Part shown: positions 63,077 through 64,000 of the stretch, piece by piece | How the letters are laid out: every line of letters starts with the position of its first letter | Position numbering within the stretch: position 1 is the stretch's first letter | Assembly: GCA_963797765.1 (NCBI GenBank) | Contig: CAWCQU010000002.1 | Location: 868,001-932,000, forward strand | Reading direction: 5' to 3' | DNA length: 64,000 nucleotides | Source of the DNA: JBGPTK01 sp963797765 | Lineage (GTDB): Bacteria > Acidobacteriota > Terriglobia > Acidiferrales > UBA7541 | Position numbers and translations under genes: made by a program | Notes under the pieces: model-generated | Told to the model about the DNA's origin: nothing | Database searches by the model: none | The model's input: the letters and a program-made list of their open reading frames with translations, nothing else

Positions 63077-64000
63077 ATGCCTGAATCGCAATTATTTCCA
63101 GTCACCGTGGTTGGCAGCATGCCCCGCCCCGCCTACCTGATCGCCGCTCTGCGCAAGCGCCAGGCCGGTGAATCGAGCGCCGAGGAATTCAACGCCGTCG
63201 CCGATCGCGCCGTGCTGGAATCCATCAAAATCCAGGAAGATGCTGGCGTCGATATTCTCACCGACGGCGAGCAGCGCCGCGACAATTTTTATTCTTTCGT
63301 GGTCGAAAAACTGGGCGGCATGCGCCTGATGAAGGTTTCGCAGTTGATGGATTATATGAAGGACCGCGCGCGCTACGAAGAAGTCCTCCGCGCGCTCGAC
63401 GTGCCCGCCTTCGCCATCAAAAGTCCCATCGTCGTCGGGCGGCTCACCGAAAAGAACGGACTCTCCCTCGATGAAATGGATTTCCTGAAGAAAAACACCA
63501 AGCGCAAAATCAAAATCCCGCTCCCCGGCCCTTACATGCTCACCCGTTCCAGTTGGTTCGAGGGCCTTTCCGACAAGGTCTATCCGAATCCGGAAGATTT
63601 GGCGAAAGATGTTGTCGCCATTCTGCGCAAGGAAATCCTGGCGCTCAAAGCGCGCGGCGTCGATTTCATCCAGCTCGATGAGCCCATCCTGAGCCAGATT
63701 ATTTACGGTGCCGAAAGCACCGAAACTTTCATGTGCGCCGCGCTGCCGAATCGCCGCGATCCGATCGAAGAACTCGAACTCGCCGTCCGCCTGATGAACG
63801 AAACCGTCAAGGGAATCGACGGCGTAAAATTCGGCGTGCATATCTGCCGTGGCAATTGGAGCCGCCGCGAGGAGGTGCTGCTGAAAGGCAATTATGGCCC
63901 CATGCTTCCTTACCTGATGCAGATGAACATCGACCAACTCGTCCTGGAATTCGCCACGCCGCGCGCCGGCGAGCTCGACGTCTTCAAGGAATACAAGAAC
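63077..64000 (+). CDS. Core-MetE methionine synthase family protein (partial)
   Basis: The reading frame from ATG 63077 (GGAG upstream) is open for 308 codons to the window edge. It begins directly with the catalytic barrel (TVVGSMPRPAYL), lacking the N-terminal half of classical MetE. It has DILTDGEQRRDNFYSF, the FIQLDEPIL strand, and the zinc-ligand pair His255/Cys257 in VHICRGNW. Cobalamin-independent methionine synthases transfer a methyl group to homocysteine on zinc; short core-MetE forms may use a different methyl donor than methyl-folate. The remaining zinc ligands would lie beyond the window. It follows the sulfurtransferase by 14 bp. A MetR-like regulator is found at 3104, about 60 kb away, so a link is only suggestive. 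Confidence 0.92.
   Translation, partial: MPESQLFPVTVVGSMPRPAYLIAALRKRQAGESSAEEFNAVADRAVLESIKIQEDAGVDILTDGEQRRDNFYSFVVEKLGGMRLMKVSQLMDYMKDRARYEEVLRALDVPAFAIKSPIVVGRLTEKNGLSLDEMDFLKKNTKRKIKIPLPGPYMLTRSSWFEGLSDKVYPNPEDLAKDVVAILRKEILALKARGVDFIQLDEPILSQIIYGAESTETFMCAALPNRRDPIEELELAVRLMNETVKGIDGVKFGVHICRGNWSRREEVLLKGNYGPMLPYLMQMNIDQLVLEFATPRAGELDVFKEYKN

Overview
The window is high-GC and densely coded. Its most informative content is a family of about 800-residue permeases with two MacB/FtsX-type halves, known as ADOP (acidobacterial duplicated orphan permease). I count 13 copies here. Paralogous expansion of this family is a hallmark of Acidobacteriota, so the DNA is most likely from a soil-type acidobacterium (Terriglobia-like). 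No rRNA, tRNA, phage or transposase gene is recognisable, so finer placement is not possible from the sequence.

Layout. (1) 1-5731: the left edge cuts a deiodinase-like thioredoxin-fold gene (minus strand) with an in-frame TGA at the active-site position, so it is probably a selenoprotein. Next come one ADOP gene (minus), a divergent MetR-like LysR regulator and a patatin-like phospholipase with an internal membrane region. (2) 5896-43853: the ADOP locus, all on the plus strand. It holds a membrane-fusion protein, two MacB/LolD-type ATPases, twelve ADOP permeases, a receiver-SpoIIE phosphatase, an AlkD-like DNA glycosylase, an NtrC-type activator and an NtrY-like kinase. (3) 43974-49339 (minus): a diheme cytochrome c, a LytTR regulator with its LytS-like kinase, and an adenylating-ACP-acyltransferase fusion. 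(4) 49520-57030: a cysteine-less isochorismatase-fold hydrolase, a TonB-M48 metalloprotease operon with a clear terminator, an HtrA/Deg protease and a secreted M28 peptidase. (5) 57231-64000: a VIT1/CCC1-type transporter, Mn/Fe superoxide dismutase, an ArsB/NhaD-type permease, a decayed small gene, a Met/His-rich exported protein, a rhodanese-type sulfurtransferase and a core-MetE methionine synthase cut by the right edge.

How the genes may work together. In region 2 the fusion protein and ATPases look like MacA- and MacB-type partners for an unusually large set of permeases. The phosphatase and the NtrC activator carry nearly identical receiver domains and probably share the one kinase at 42528. 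Candidate sigma-54 elements lie upstream of the fusion protein and of the phosphatase. This suggests an envelope-stress or efflux module under two-component control. The substrate is unknown, and the assignment is inference.

Sequence quality. Six genes are broken by single-base indels, eight in all, of which seven are +1 insertions. The uniform direction, and the presence of two cases outside the ADOP family, point to assembly or long-read error at least as much as to true pseudogenes. Each affected gene is annotated across its full reconstructed span.
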